From assembly GCF_006442975.2 (NCBI RefSeq), contig NZ_CP083954.1:2053501-2117500 (forward strand): a DNA stretch of 64,000 bases. Reading direction: 5' to 3'. Each line of letters opens with the position of its first letter. The first letter of the stretch is position 1. Below the pieces are notes generated by a model. The model was not told where the DNA came from, did no database searches, and saw nothing but the letters and a program-made list of their open reading frames with translations. Of this stretch, positions 43,418-52,732 are shown piece by piece. The DNA comes from Mesorhizobium sp. B2-1-1 (GTDB lineage Bacteria > Pseudomonadota > Alphaproteobacteria > Rhizobiales > Rhizobiaceae). Made by a program: the position numbers and the translations under genes.

Positions 43418-43720
43418 ATGCCAAGGTTGTCGATCAGTTTGTTGGGTGCGTTGATGGGCATTTCGCTCGTCACAGCCGCTGCTGGACAATCGGATGCAAA
43501 AGTGACGCCCACCACCCGGACCGAGCGGTGTGCCAATCTCAGCCACCAATTCGATGAAGCCCTCGAAACCCATGCCGCGGCAACGCAGGTCACCGCGGCA
43601 AAGGCACTTCAGAGAAAGGGCAACCGGTACTGCGCCGCCAAGAAACAGGCACAGGGTATCCGGATGCTCGCCAACGCTTTGAAGTTGCTGGGGGTGACAC
43701 CGAACGACCCGGTTCAGTGA
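43418..43720 (+). CDS. Small exported hypothetical protein
   Basis: The 100-residue protein has a signal peptide (LSISLLGALMGISLVTAAAG) and a mature part with one CANLSHQFDEAL helix and a second cysteine in RYCAAKKQAQG, so a disulfide is possible. No family is recognised. The ribosome site is weak. It lies 281 bases from the response regulator start in the opposite direction, and 38 bases before the next exported small protein. Confidence 0.6.
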   Translation: MPRLSISLLGALMGISLVTAAAGQSDAKVTPTTRTERCANLSHQFDEALETHAAATQVTAAKALQRKGNRYCAAKKQAQGIRMLANALKLLGVTPNDPVQ

Positions 43721-43758
43721 CACTCGAAACCCGACCCGCATGAAAAGGAAATGAAGCC

Positions 43759-43992
43759 ATGAAAAAGTCCATCCTCTCCGCCACCGGTCTCGCCGTTGCT
43801 CTCGCCTTCGCCATGCCGGCTCTCGGCAACGCCGCTGCCACCACGACCGCCGCTCCGGCTGCTTCCTCGACGACCACCGCTCCGGCGACCACGACCGCCA
43901 AGCCTCCGGTGAAGAAGGTCGTTGCCAAGAAGCACAAGAAGGCGAAGAAGACTGTCAAGAAGACCGACAAGAAGGTCGCTCCGAAGGCTTAA
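43759..43992 (+). CDS. Small exported Ala/Thr- and Lys-rich protein
   Basis: The 77-residue protein has a signal peptide (ILSATGLAVALAFAMPALGN|AA), then a Thr/Ala/Pro stretch and a strongly basic end with repeated KK pairs (KKVVAKKHKKAKKTVKKTD). The tail resembles H1-histone or lectin-like cationic tails, but export argues for contact with the anionic envelope. ATG 43759 is preceded by AAGGAAATG. A terminator follows at 44024. Confidence 0.7.
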   Translation: MKKSILSATGLAVALAFAMPALGNAAATTTAAPAASSTTTAPATTTAKPPVKKVVAKKHKKAKKTVKKTDKKVAPKA

Positions 43993-44023
43993 TCCAGGTC
44001 GGGCACACTGCCTGCCTTATGAC

Positions 44024-44059
44024 AAGGCCGCTCCAGTCGCGTTTTGCTGGAGCGGCCTT
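44024..44059 (+). terminator. Rho-independent terminator of the small exported proteins
   Basis: A perfect 13-bp stem AAGGCCGCTCCAG / CTGGAGCGGCCTT encloses a ten-base loop and is followed by CTTCTTCC. It lies 31 bases past the Lys-rich gene. Confidence 0.78.
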
Positions 44060-44203
44060 CTTCCTGTCCGAAAAAGCCGAAGGCCGTGTATCGGCAGTGA
44101 AGCGAACGGACAGGTCCGAACGATGTGGCCGAAGCCGGCGCCGGCGGCTTTGTCTCGATCGGCCTTAACCCGATTGCAAGGCCGGCGCCGTAGGACAATC
44201 CGC

Positions 44204-44527
44204 ATGAAGAGGCGGCTTTCGTCCATTCTGCGCTCGATCGTGTTCGGCAGCCTGGTCGCCACCGGCGCCGCCCGGCTTATGATCCTGTTCACCGCCAGTC
44301 CCGTGCCGGATCCGGCCAGCGGCCGCACCGAGCCGTCACTGTTCGCGCCTGTGATTTCCACCGACTGGGATTACATCACGCCCGCGCAGACCTGGCTGCT
44401 CATCGCACTTGCCAGCGTGACGCTGATCTGCGTCGTCGCCTGGCCGGTCGCATCCTGGATGGAACGCCGGTCGGATGCTGCCGGAAACTTGCCCTCCCGG
44501 AGCGGCTTCGGCCGCCAGGGCCGTTGA
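44204..44527 (+). CDS. Small membrane protein of unknown function
   Basis: The 107-residue protein has two membrane helices (about 8-30, LRSIVFGSLVATGAARLMIL; about 63-83, WLLIALASVTLICVVAWPVA) with a loop of 30 residues between. ATG 44204 follows AGGACAATCC. No family is recognised. Confidence 0.6.
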   Translation: MKRRLSSILRSIVFGSLVATGAARLMILFTASPVPDPASGRTEPSLFAPVISTDWDYITPAQTWLLIALASVTLICVVAWPVASWMERRSDAAGNLPSRSGFGRQGR

Positions 44528-44626
44528 ACCGCGGGCCGCACTTCCCACATAGCTCTGTGATTGGACGCTCGCTTTCGCCCGTGCGAAAATAGGGCGTAGC
44601 CGAGGCTCGCGCAATTGCCGGTTCCC

Positions 44627-44932
44627 ATGCCTGAAATCACGACAAAACCCCGTACGCAGACCCTACCCAAGACCGAGCGGCCGAAGCTCTACAAGGTCAT
44701 CCTGCTCAATGACGATTTCACGCCGCGTGAATTCGTGGTGACGGTGCTGAAGGGCGAGTTCAAGCTCAGCGAAGACCAGGCGCATCGGGTGATGATCACG
44801 GCGCATCGGCGCGGCGTCTGCGTCGTCGCCGTCTTCACCAAGGACGTCGCCGAGACAAAGGCGACACGGGCCACCGACGCCGGCAAGGCCAAGGGCTATC
44901 CGCTGATGTTCACGACGGAGCCGGAAGAGTAG
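44627..44932 (+). CDS. clpS: ClpS-type N-end rule adaptor
   Basis: The 101-residue protein has LYKVILLNDDFTPREFVVTV, the N-degron pocket strand, and HRRGVCVVAVFTKDVAETKA, all standard for ClpS. ClpS hands substrates with destabilising N-termini to ClpAP. It is not beside clpA and so corresponds to the lone ClpS paralogue (ClpS2-like) of Rhizobiales. ATG 44627 is used; TTG 44615 is an alternative. No strong ribosome site is seen. Confidence 0.88.
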   Translation: MPEITTKPRTQTLPKTERPKLYKVILLNDDFTPREFVVTVLKGEFKLSEDQAHRVMITAHRRGVCVVAVFTKDVAETKATRATDAGKAKGYPLMFTTEPEE

Positions 44933-44978
44933 AGCAGGTTTCTTCCCTTCTCCCACAAGGGGAGGAGGGAAAATGCTC

Positions 44979-47057
44979 CTATCGTCCTTCGCGGTACCAC
45001 ATCGAACCCATCGCCAGCAGCAGCAGGCCGAGGCCGAGAAAGCCGCCGAACAGCGGAACGCGCGAGACCGCCTTGAGCACGCTATCGTCGGTGGTGCGCA
45101 GGCCGATCCAGTCGGCGCCGGACGCTTCTCCCGAGGACCGTACGGGGACGATCGAGGGCAAGGTCACGTCGCCGCCTCCAAGGGTCGATCCCGCAAGCCT
45201 GCGAACGCTGCCGCCGGTGGCTTCGGCGGGAGCCTTCAGCCGGTCCTGCGTGGAAACGACGTCGGCGAATTCGGGTGCGTTGACCGGCCCGACATGGGCG
45301 AGCGCGGTAAGGTCGCCATTGCCGACCTGGTAAAGGCCGATCTCGGAGGTCTGGGCGCTGCCCAGGAAGACACCGGGTTCGGATTTCTCGAGCTTGACGG
45401 TAATGGTCTTGCCGGAGGGCGTAATGATCTGGGCCGGGCCGGGGTCGTCGGCCATGGTCTGGCGGCGGATTTCCAGCACCATGCCGCGCCCGTCGGCGGT
45501 CAGCCGTTCCTCCTCGAGCTCTGGCTCCTTCATCAGCCAGTGGGCGATGCGGCGGTAGAGCTGGACATGCGGGCCGCCGCCTTCGAAGCCGCGCGCCCAC
45601 AGCCAGCCCTGGTCGGACAGAAGCATGCCGACGCGGCCTTCTCCCTTGCGGTCGAGCAGGAGCAGCGGCCGGTTGTCGGCCCCCTTCATCACCACCTCGC
45701 CTTCGGGATTCTGCACGCCTATGGTGCGGAACCAGCGGCTCCAGTGCGGCGGCTCGCTGGCAGAACCGTCGAGACCGCGCGTCACCGGATGGCGCTGGCC
45801 GATGTCGGTGAGGCGTGGGTAGAACGCCTTGTCGACGACCTCGCCGGTCGGCATCGCCGGCAGCGCCGACATCAGCGGCGTGCGCGCGATCGAGCTTTCA
45901 CCGGCATATTCGGGTCCGGCCGCAATCAGCAGCGCGCCGCCTTTTTCGACATATTCGGAGATGTAGTCGTAGTAGAGGATCGGCAGCACGTCGCGGTGCT
46001 GGTAGCGGTCGAAGATGATCAGGTCGAAATCCTTGATCTTCTCGACGAACAGTTCCCGCGTCGGGAAGGCGATGAGCGACAATTCGTTGATCGGCGTGCC
46101 GTCCTGCTTCTCCGGTGGCCGCAGGATGGTAAAATGGACGAGATCGACCGAGGCGTCGGATTTCAACAGATTGCGCCAGGTGCGCTCGCCCGCATGCGGC
46201 TCGCCAGAGACGAGCAGCACGCGCAGGTTCTCGCGAATGCCGTCGACCAGCGCGATGGCGCGGTTGTTGGTGTCGGTGAGCTCGCCCGGCTCGCGATCGA
46301 TGGCGAGTTCGATGATGTTGCGCCCAGCGCCGGGAATGGTCACGTGCAGCGGCATGGCCTGCCCGACGGTGGCATGCTCGACCGCGACCTGCTCGCCATT
46401 GACCGAAACGCGCACATCGACCGGCCCGGTCTCGTTGCTGGTTGAAATCACGCGATAGGTCATATCGAGCGGCTTGCCGACGAGGGCGAAGCGGGGCGCG
46501 TTCTCGAAACGTATGCGGCGATCCTTGTCGTGGTCGTTGCCGGTGATCAAGGCGTGCAGCGGGGCATTGAAATCAGGCGCGCCGGCGGGTGCGTCATGCA
46601 CTTCGCCATCGGTGATCATGACGGCGCCGCCGATGCGCGAGGGCGGCACGTCGCGGAAGGCGTTTTCGAGCGCGCCGAACAGCCGCGTTTCCGTGCGTTC
46701 CTCGGCGGCTTCCGACTTGCCGGCCTCGACGACGCGGACGTCGAACTGCTTGAAGCGGCCGAGGCGCTGCTCAAGCCCGGCCAGCGCCTCGTCGGTCTGT
46801 TTGGTCCGTTCACCGATGTCCTGGCTCTGGCTCCGGTCGACGATCAGGGCAACCACGCTTTGCTGCGGCTCGCGCTCCTCGTTGAGGAACACCGGATTGA
46901 AGAGAGCGGCGGCGAGCGCCAGCAATGCGACGAGGCGCAGGACCGCGCCGCGCTGGCGAAACCACAGGCCGACGGCCGCGAGCAGGGCCAGCGGCACCAG
47001 CACAAGGGCCAGCAGCGGCCAGGAGATCAGCGGTTCGAAGGAGATCGACCAGTTCAT
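44979..47057 (-). CDS. VWA-like membrane protein of the MoxR operon
   Basis: The 692-residue protein has two N-terminal membrane helices (about 12-30 and 37-56), then a VWA-like domain with a DRSQS MIDAS-type motif (ALIVDRSQSQD) and a glutamine-amidotransferase-like middle region (LLVSGEPHAGERTWRNLL and FDLIIFDRYQH). It ends in a third membrane helix near the C-terminus. The order resembles the last gene of MoxR/BatA operons. It starts 63 bases after the BatA/DUF4159 stop on the same strand. Confidence 0.75.
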   Translation of the reverse strand: MNWSISFEPLISWPLLALVLVPLALLAAVGLWFRQRGAVLRLVALLALAAALFNPVFLNEEREPQQSVVALIVDRSQSQDIGERTKQTDEALAGLEQRLGRFKQFDVRVVEAGKSEAAEERTETRLFGALENAFRDVPPSRIGGAVMITDGEVHDAPAGAPDFNAPLHALITGNDHDKDRRIRFENAPRFALVGKPLDMTYRVISTSNETGPVDVRVSVNGEQVAVEHATVGQAMPLHVTIPGAGRNIIELAIDREPGELTDTNNRAIALVDGIRENLRVLLVSGEPHAGERTWRNLLKSDASVDLVHFTILRPPEKQDGTPINELSLIAFPTRELFVEKIKDFDLIIFDRYQHRDVLPILYYDYISEYVEKGGALLIAAGPEYAGESSIARTPLMSALPAMPTGEVVDKAFYPRLTDIGQRHPVTRGLDGSASEPPHWSRWFRTIGVQNPEGEVVMKGADNRPLLLLDRKGEGRVGMLLSDQGWLWARGFEGGGPHVQLYRRIAHWLMKEPELEEERLTADGRGMVLEIRRQTMADDPGPAQIITPSGKTITVKLEKSEPGVFLGSAQTSEIGLYQVGNGDLTALAHVGPVNAPEFADVVSTQDRLKAPAEATGGSVRRLAGSTLGGGDVTLPSIVPVRSSGEASGADWIGLRTTDDSVLKAVSRVPLFGGFLGLGLLLLAMGSMWYREGR

Positions 47058-47120
47058 GCCTTACCCTCCCCCTTGCAGGGAGGGCCGATCCGGGGAGCGA
47101 GCGCAAGAAGGAGCGTCATC

Positions 47121-49943
47121 TTACTGGCCCAACCGTTCAAGCAATATGGGCACGTGCACCTGGTCGGATTTGTAGTTGCCGGTCAGCATGTACATCATGA
47201 TGTTGACCCCGGCGCGCAACGCATAGATGCGCTGCATCGGGTCGTTGGGCACGGTCGGCAGCAGCGGGTCGCCATTCTCGTCGACGGCCCAGGCGCCGGC
47301 GAAATCATTAGCGGTGATCATGATCGGCGAGACGCCGTCACCGGTACGCACCGGCCGGTTTTCGGCATTGCTGGCGTCGAGCGATGCCTCGACCCAGAGC
47401 GGGCTGCCGGCGAAGCGGCCAGGGAATTCGGGCAGGATGAAGAAGGATTTGGTCAGAACATGATCCGACGGCACCGGCTCCAGCGGCGGCACGTTGAGGT
47501 TGCCGAGGATGTCGCGCAGCCGCTCGGTGGCGGGGCTGGTCGAGTCGGCGCCGATGCCGTTGGCGAACTGGTCGCGCGTGTCGAACAGCACGGTGCCGCC
47601 CTGCTGCATATAGGCATCGATACGGGCAATCGCGGCCTGGCTGGGCATGGCTGCGGCCGGATCGATCGGCCAATAGATGAGGGGAAAGAACGAAAGCTCG
47701 TCCTTGGAGATGTCGACGCCGGCCGGCGCGCCCGGCTCGAGCGCGGTCTTCTCAATGAGGAAGCGGGTCAGGCCCTCGAGCCCGGCGCGACTGATCGAAT
47801 CGTCGCCGGGCACGCCAGTCAGCACATAGGCTATCCGGGTCTTGGAGATGTCCTCTATCGCGGCGGTGTCGCCAGGCTTGGCATCGTCGGCGCGCGCGGG
47901 GCCGACATGGCCGAACAGCGCGCCGAGCCCGATCAGAATGGCCGCCATGGTGGTTACGGCCGCAGCGCGGCGCGGCCTGCGCGTCAACAGGCCGCCCATC
48001 CAGAACACCGCCAGCGTATCGAGCACCATCAGCGCCAGCGCGGCGGCCACCAGCGCGCCCTTCAAATTACGCGATTCGTCAAAGGCATACTGAATTGTGG
48101 TGACCGGGACAGTGATTTGCGGGCGCGCCAGCGGCGCAAGCGTGCTTGTCGCATCGAGCAAATTGTGGGCGAAAACGCCGGCTTCCGAGCCATAGAGGCC
48201 GGGCGGGTTTTCGAAGGTCACCGGCAGTGTACCGGCGCCCGGCACCAGCGGGCGCGCATCCGGCGTCGGCGGCACCAGCATTCCGTCGGCCGCTATCATG
48301 CGGTAGGGCGCCAGCGAGGTGGCGGCGGCTTCGGCATTGGCGATGGCGGCTCCCTGGTTGCGCGACAGCTGCACGATGCGGCGCAGCATCTCGACGAAGC
48401 TGCCTGAGATCGGCAGGTTCGACCAGGTTGCTTCGGGCGTGACGTGGAACAGCACGAGCGTGCCCTTGCCCTTCTTCAGGCCGGTGACCAGAGGCGTGCC
48501 GTCGGCAAGCGCTGCCCAGGTGCGCTCGACGATATCGGGCGTCGGTTCGGCCAGCACCTGCCTGGAAACGGTCACCTCGGTCGGCGGCGCCAGATCGGCG
48601 AAGGGGCCAGCCTTGGGGAATTCGGTGACCGGCTGCGGCGTGGTCCATGACAATGCGCCGCCGAGCGAGCGTTCGCCGGTGCGCAGACGCACCGGCAGCA
48701 GGTCGTCGTCATTGCCGGCGGCGGCCAGCCGCGACCCGGCGAAACGCACCAGGGTGCCGCCCTTTTCAACCCAGTCGACGAGCCTTGGCCTGATCTGTGC
48801 GGGAATGGTACCGATATCGGCCATGACGATCATCGCCGGCTTCTGGTCGAGGATCTGCGGAATGGCGTCGGCCAGGTCGGCGCTGGAAGGTTCGACCAGG
48901 TCGGCGAAGGGCTGGAGCGCGCGCCTGATATAGTAGAGCGGCGATAGCAGCGGCTGCGCCTGGTCGGCCTCGGCCTGCGACAGGAGCCCGACACGGCGGC
49001 GCTTGGAGCTTTCGTCCAGCACGCGCACCGCGCCCGCCTGACGCTCGCCGTCGAGCGCGATCGAGGCGAAATCGTTGCGCAACTCGAACGGCACCGCCAT
49101 GGTGCCGGTGGCGGTTGATTGGCCGGGTGCGAAAGTCAGCGTCGCATCAGCGATGCGGCGGCCCTTGTCGTCGAAGGCGCCAGCGGTGACTTGCGCCGGG
49201 GCCGCATCGCCGGGCGCGCGGATGGCGGTGAGGGCAAAACCGTCGACGTCGTTCTCGGCGCCTGTCAGGCCGGTCAGCGACATCCGGTCGGCAACGGCCC
49301 ACACGACGCGGGCGGCGTTTTTGGACAGAAGCGTGTTGAAGGCGGCCTCGTCGCCCTTCGCCGCCAGGCCGTCGGCCAGCACGGCGACGCTGGCGCCCGG
49401 CAGGCGCTCCAGGGCGGCTGCGACGCGCGCGTAGACCGCCGGTCGGTCGGTCGGGATCGGCCGGGGCTTTGCCGCGCGCAGGCGGTCGAGCGCCGCGGCC
49501 GCATCGAAGGGGCCGATCTCGGCATTGGGTTTTTCGGCGGTGAAGGCGATGATGATCGGCACGCCGTTCGAACCGGCGTCGGCGATCAGCCGCTCGGCGG
49601 TTGCGATGCGCTTGTTCCAGTCGGCGGCGCTTGCCCAGCCATTGTCGACGACCAGCGCCAGGGCCGCGCCCTCGGCCGGCAGTTTCTCGCGCGGATTGAA
49701 GACCGGTTCGGCAAGGGCGGCGACGATGAGCGCCGCCATCAGCAGCCTGAGCAGCGTCAGCCACCAGGGGCTCTGCTGCGGGGTTTCCTCGCGCTTCAGC
49801 ACGCGCGCCAGGATCTTCAGCGGCGGAAACACCTCGGTCTGCGGCCTGGGCGGGGTCAGCCTGAGCAGCCACCAGATCACCGGCAGCGCCAAAAGACCCC
49901 ACAGCAGCATGGGCGCGCCAAAGGAAAGCGGCAGCCAGCTCAT
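47121..49943 (-). CDS. BatA-like / DUF4159 membrane protein
   Basis: The 940-residue protein has an N-terminal BatA domain with two membrane helices (MLLWGLLALPVIWWLLRL), a VWA-like region with degenerate metal motif (VVDNGWAS), a central helix near 640-670 and a C-terminal DUF4159 domain (IAYVLTGVPGDDSISRAGLE ...). These proteins are encoded beside MoxR and DUF58 in many proteobacteria. Its ATG overlaps the DUF58 stop by four bases. Function in envelope stress or metal-cofactor maturation is inferred, not shown. Confidence 0.82.
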   Translation of the reverse strand: MSWLPLSFGAPMLLWGLLALPVIWWLLRLTPPRPQTEVFPPLKILARVLKREETPQQSPWWLTLLRLLMAALIVAALAEPVFNPREKLPAEGAALALVVDNGWASAADWNKRIATAERLIADAGSNGVPIIIAFTAEKPNAEIGPFDAAAALDRLRAAKPRPIPTDRPAVYARVAAALERLPGASVAVLADGLAAKGDEAAFNTLLSKNAARVVWAVADRMSLTGLTGAENDVDGFALTAIRAPGDAAPAQVTAGAFDDKGRRIADATLTFAPGQSTATGTMAVPFELRNDFASIALDGERQAGAVRVLDESSKRRRVGLLSQAEADQAQPLLSPLYYIRRALQPFADLVEPSSADLADAIPQILDQKPAMIVMADIGTIPAQIRPRLVDWVEKGGTLVRFAGSRLAAAGNDDDLLPVRLRTGERSLGGALSWTTPQPVTEFPKAGPFADLAPPTEVTVSRQVLAEPTPDIVERTWAALADGTPLVTGLKKGKGTLVLFHVTPEATWSNLPISGSFVEMLRRIVQLSRNQGAAIANAEAAATSLAPYRMIAADGMLVPPTPDARPLVPGAGTLPVTFENPPGLYGSEAGVFAHNLLDATSTLAPLARPQITVPVTTIQYAFDESRNLKGALVAAALALMVLDTLAVFWMGGLLTRRPRRAAAVTTMAAILIGLGALFGHVGPARADDAKPGDTAAIEDISKTRIAYVLTGVPGDDSISRAGLEGLTRFLIEKTALEPGAPAGVDISKDELSFFPLIYWPIDPAAAMPSQAAIARIDAYMQQGGTVLFDTRDQFANGIGADSTSPATERLRDILGNLNVPPLEPVPSDHVLTKSFFILPEFPGRFAGSPLWVEASLDASNAENRPVRTGDGVSPIMITANDFAGAWAVDENGDPLLPTVPNDPMQRIYALRAGVNIMMYMLTGNYKSDQVHVPILLERLGQ

Positions 49944-50953
49944 GCGACGGCCTTTCCTGGCTGATCGCCACTAGCGATCATGCCGCCGCGATCGCCAGCG
50001 ATCGGCCTGGGCTGATCGCCACCAGCGATCATGCCGGCGCGGCCAACAGCGGTCAGCCCGGGCTGACCGCCATCGGTCATCGCCATGTGCAGGCGTACCA
50101 GGGCGTCGGAAGCCAGCCGATCGGTGTGGTTGACGGTGAAGCTCCAGCCGAGCCGCTTGCACCAGCTGGCCAGTTCCTGGCGTCGGGCGCCATAGAGCAG
50201 GCGATACTCATCGGCCAGCATCTCGGCGCGGCCGGCGGTCAGCTTCTCGCCGCTCTCCGGGTCGGTGAATTCGGTGCGGCCGGCATAGGGGAATGTCTCC
50301 TCGGCCGGGTCGGCGACCTCGATCAGATGCGCGCGCACGCCATGGCGGGCGAGCACGTCGAGCCAGGCCATGGTTTCCTCGACCGGGTCGAGGAAATCAC
50401 TGGCGATGACGATGTCGCAGAAGCGGCGGATGCCGGAGAGATCGGGCTTGGCCGGCAAGTCGCCGGCATGCATGAGCTGGGCGGCGATGCGCTCGGCGCC
50501 GTTGCGGGCGGTGAACGGATCGGTAAGGCCGGGCCAGGCGATGCGCTCACCGCTACGGGACAGCAGCTCGGCCATGGCCAGCGCCAGCACCAGGCCGCGC
50601 GATTGCTTGGAAACGGCGGCACCGGTCGATTTGTAGAGCATGGACGGCGAGGGGTCGGCCCACAGCCACACCGTATGGGCCGCTTCCCATTCGCGGTCGC
50701 GCACATAGGTGTGGTCGTCGCGGGCCGAGCGGCGCCAGTCGATGCGCGAGGAATCGCCTTCGACATAGGGCCGGAACTGCCAGAAATTCTCGCCGATGCC
50801 GCGCTTGCGGCGGCCATGCCAGCCGGCGATCACGGTGTTGACGATGCGGCGCGCCTCGACCAGCAAGTCGGGCACGAGCGAAGCCCGCAACCGGCCGCGG
50901 GCGAGCGCGTCGCGCGTCGCTGCCGGAGCCTGGAGCTCGCCGATGCGCGCCAT
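49940..50953 (-). CDS. DUF58 protein with a repeated C-terminal tail
   Basis: The 337-residue protein has the DUF58 core with GENFWQFRPYVEGDSSRIDW and the VWA-like strand VWLWADPSPSMLYKS (DPSPS motif). The end is a tail of 17-residue repeats (GLTAVGRAGMIAGGDQP, RPIAGDRGGMIASGDQP), encoded by 51-bp tandem units at 49961-50085. ATG 50953 overlaps the last base of the MoxR stop (TGATG). It is the usual partner of MoxR ATPases. Confidence 0.85.
   Translation of the reverse strand: MARIGELQAPAATRDALARGRLRASLVPDLLVEARRIVNTVIAGWHGRRKRGIGENFWQFRPYVEGDSSRIDWRRSARDDHTYVRDREWEAAHTVWLWADPSPSMLYKSTGAAVSKQSRGLVLALAMAELLSRSGERIAWPGLTDPFTARNGAERIAAQLMHAGDLPAKPDLSGIRRFCDIVIASDFLDPVEETMAWLDVLARHGVRAHLIEVADPAEETFPYAGRTEFTDPESGEKLTAGRAEMLADEYRLLYGARRQELASWCKRLGWSFTVNHTDRLASDALVRLHMAMTDGGQPGLTAVGRAGMIAGGDQPRPIAGDRGGMIASGDQPGKAVA
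49961..50085. repeat. 51-bp tandem repeat in the 3' end of the DUF58 gene
   Basis: CTGATCGCC at 49961, CTGATCGCC at 50012 and CTGACCGCC at 50063 mark three units, each 51 bp apart, the third partial. Each unit also holds AGCGATCATGCCG or a variant. The unit is a whole number of codons, so copy changes keep the frame. Confidence 0.75.
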
Positions 50954-51957
50954 CAAATCCCTTTCACGAGCTTGGCCACCACATCGCGCACGCTGGTGCC
51001 TTCGGCGCGGGCGGCGAAGGTCAGCGCCATGCGGTGCTGGAGCACCGGCTCGGCCAGAGCCCGCACATCGTCGACCGACGGCGCCAGCCGCCCATCATAG
51101 AGCGCGCGCGCCCTCGTGCACAGCATCAGTGCCTGGCTGGCGCGGGGACCCGGGCCCCAGGCGACATGCCTGTCGGTTTCGGCGTTGCCCTGGCCGGGGC
51201 GCGCCGAGCGCACCAGGGCCAGGATTGCCTCGACCACGCTTTCAGGCACCGGCATGCGGCGGATCAGCGTCTGGATATCCCTCAGCCGCGCCGGCTGCAG
51301 CACATTCTGTGCCTTCGCGTCCTCGACCCCAGTGGTTTCCAAAAGGATGCGGCGCTCGGCCTCGAGTTCGGGATAGAGGATGTCGACCTGCATCAAAAAA
51401 CGGTCGAGCTGTGCCTCGGGCAGCGGATAGGTGCCTTCCTGTTCCAGCGGGTTTTGCGTCGCGAGCACATGGAAAGGCGAGGGCAGGTCGTGGCGGGCAC
51501 CGGCAATGGTGACGTGATACTCCTGCATGGCCTGCAGCAGCGCCGACTGGGTGCGCGGCGAGGCGCGGTTGATCTCGTCGGCCATCAGCAACTGCGCGAA
51601 GATCGGCCCGGAAATGAAGCGGAAGGAGCGCTTGCCGAATTCGTCCTGCTCCATCACCTCGGAGCCGAGAATGTCCGAGGGCATCAGGTCGGGGGTGAAT
51701 TGGATGCGGCGCGAATCGAGGCCGAGCACGATGCCCAGCGTCTCGACCAGCTTGGTCTTGGCGAGGCCCGGCACGCCGACCAGCAGCGCGTGGCCGCCGG
51801 CCAGAAGCGCCACCAGAGCGCGTTCGACGACACTTTCCTGGCCGAAGATGATGCGACCGACCCCGTCGCGGACCCTGGAAATGTCGGCCAGCGCCTTCTC
51901 GGCCTCGGCGATCATGTCTTTTTCGCTGATCGGGCTTTCCTTGACCATCACGCTCAT
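50953..51957 (-). CDS. MoxR family AAA+ ATPase
   Basis: The 334-residue ATPase has GQESVVERALVALLAGGHAL, Walker A GVPGLAKT (61-68), Walker B LLMADEIN (123-130) and sensor NPLEQEGTYPLPEAQLDRF. MoxR proteins act as chaperones for cofactor insertion or complex assembly with DUF58/VWA partners. It is the first gene of the operon; ATG 51957 begins MSVMVKESP. The promoter must lie in 51958-52092, shared with the divergent DUF1285 gene. Confidence 0.9.
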   Translation of the reverse strand: MSVMVKESPISEKDMIAEAEKALADISRVRDGVGRIIFGQESVVERALVALLAGGHALLVGVPGLAKTKLVETLGIVLGLDSRRIQFTPDLMPSDILGSEVMEQDEFGKRSFRFISGPIFAQLLMADEINRASPRTQSALLQAMQEYHVTIAGARHDLPSPFHVLATQNPLEQEGTYPLPEAQLDRFLMQVDILYPELEAERRILLETTGVEDAKAQNVLQPARLRDIQTLIRRMPVPESVVEAILALVRSARPGQGNAETDRHVAWGPGPRASQALMLCTRARALYDGRLAPSVDDVRALAEPVLQHRMALTFAARAEGTSVRDVVAKLVKGI

Positions 51958-52092
51958 GCAGCATCGATCCTTGTGGTTGGAAATACCAGCTTGACGCAGA
52001 ATGCCGCGATTCGGCTCCGTCTGGCGCCTGCCTTCAAATTTAAATCACAGAGTTAGGCTGACAAGCGCAACAACAGTGACTATTTCGTGACG

Positions 52093-52722
52093 ATGGCAGA
52101 GGGCTCCGAACAAAGACAGCAAAGCCTGGCGGCCGCGACCGAGGCGCGCGGCCTCGAGGCGCTGATCTCGCGTGCGGCCCGCGCCGGCAAGGGGCCGGCC
52201 CCGGTGGAGCGCTGGAATCCCGACTTCTGCGGCGATTTGGATATGGAAATCAAGGCTGACGGCACCTGGTTCTATCTCGGCACGCCGATCGGCCGCATGC
52301 CGCTGGTACAGCTTTTTTCCTCGGTGCTGCGCAAGGACGCGGACGGCAGGACCTATCTGGTGACGCCGGTGGAAAAGGTCGGCATCCGCGTCGCCGACGC
52401 ACCCTTCATCGCCGTCGAGATGGATGTCTCGGGCAGCGGCGAGGGCCAGATCATCACGTTCCGCACCAATGTCGGCGACGTCGTCGAGGCCGGACCGGAG
52501 CGGCCGCTGCGCTTCGTCGACGAGCACGAGACCGGCGGGCTGAAGCCTTATGTGCTGGTGCGCGGGCGGCTGGAGGCGCTGGTGGCGCGGCCGGTGATGT
52601 ACGAACTGGTCGAGCATGGCGAGGAGATCGAGATCGGCGGCAGGTTGATGTTTGCCGTTCGTTCGAAAGGCCAGGCCTATCCGATCATGCCGGCCGACAG
52701 GCTGAGGCAGCTGAGCGCGTGA
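52093..52722 (+). CDS. DUF1285 protein
   Basis: The 209-residue protein has WNPDFCGDLDMEIKADGTWF and the TPIGRMPLVQLFSSVLRKD motif that define DUF1285. Function unknown; the fold is a two-domain beta protein. GTG 52087 in the same frame is an alternative start. The CoA-pyrophosphatase and CCA genes follow at 10-base spacing and with overlap, so these three form an operon. Confidence 0.85.
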   Translation: MAEGSEQRQQSLAAATEARGLEALISRAARAGKGPAPVERWNPDFCGDLDMEIKADGTWFYLGTPIGRMPLVQLFSSVLRKDADGRTYLVTPVEKVGIRVADAPFIAVEMDVSGSGEGQIITFRTNVGDVVEAGPERPLRFVDEHETGGLKPYVLVRGRLEALVARPVMYELVEHGEEIEIGGRLMFAVRSKGQAYPIMPADRLRQLSA

Positions 52723-52732
52723 CGGACAGTTC

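Noticed and set aside
43922..44203. Upstream extension of the small membrane protein at 44204
   Set aside because: It runs through the terminator at 44024-44059 and lacks a ribosome site; the ATG at 44204 has AGGA.
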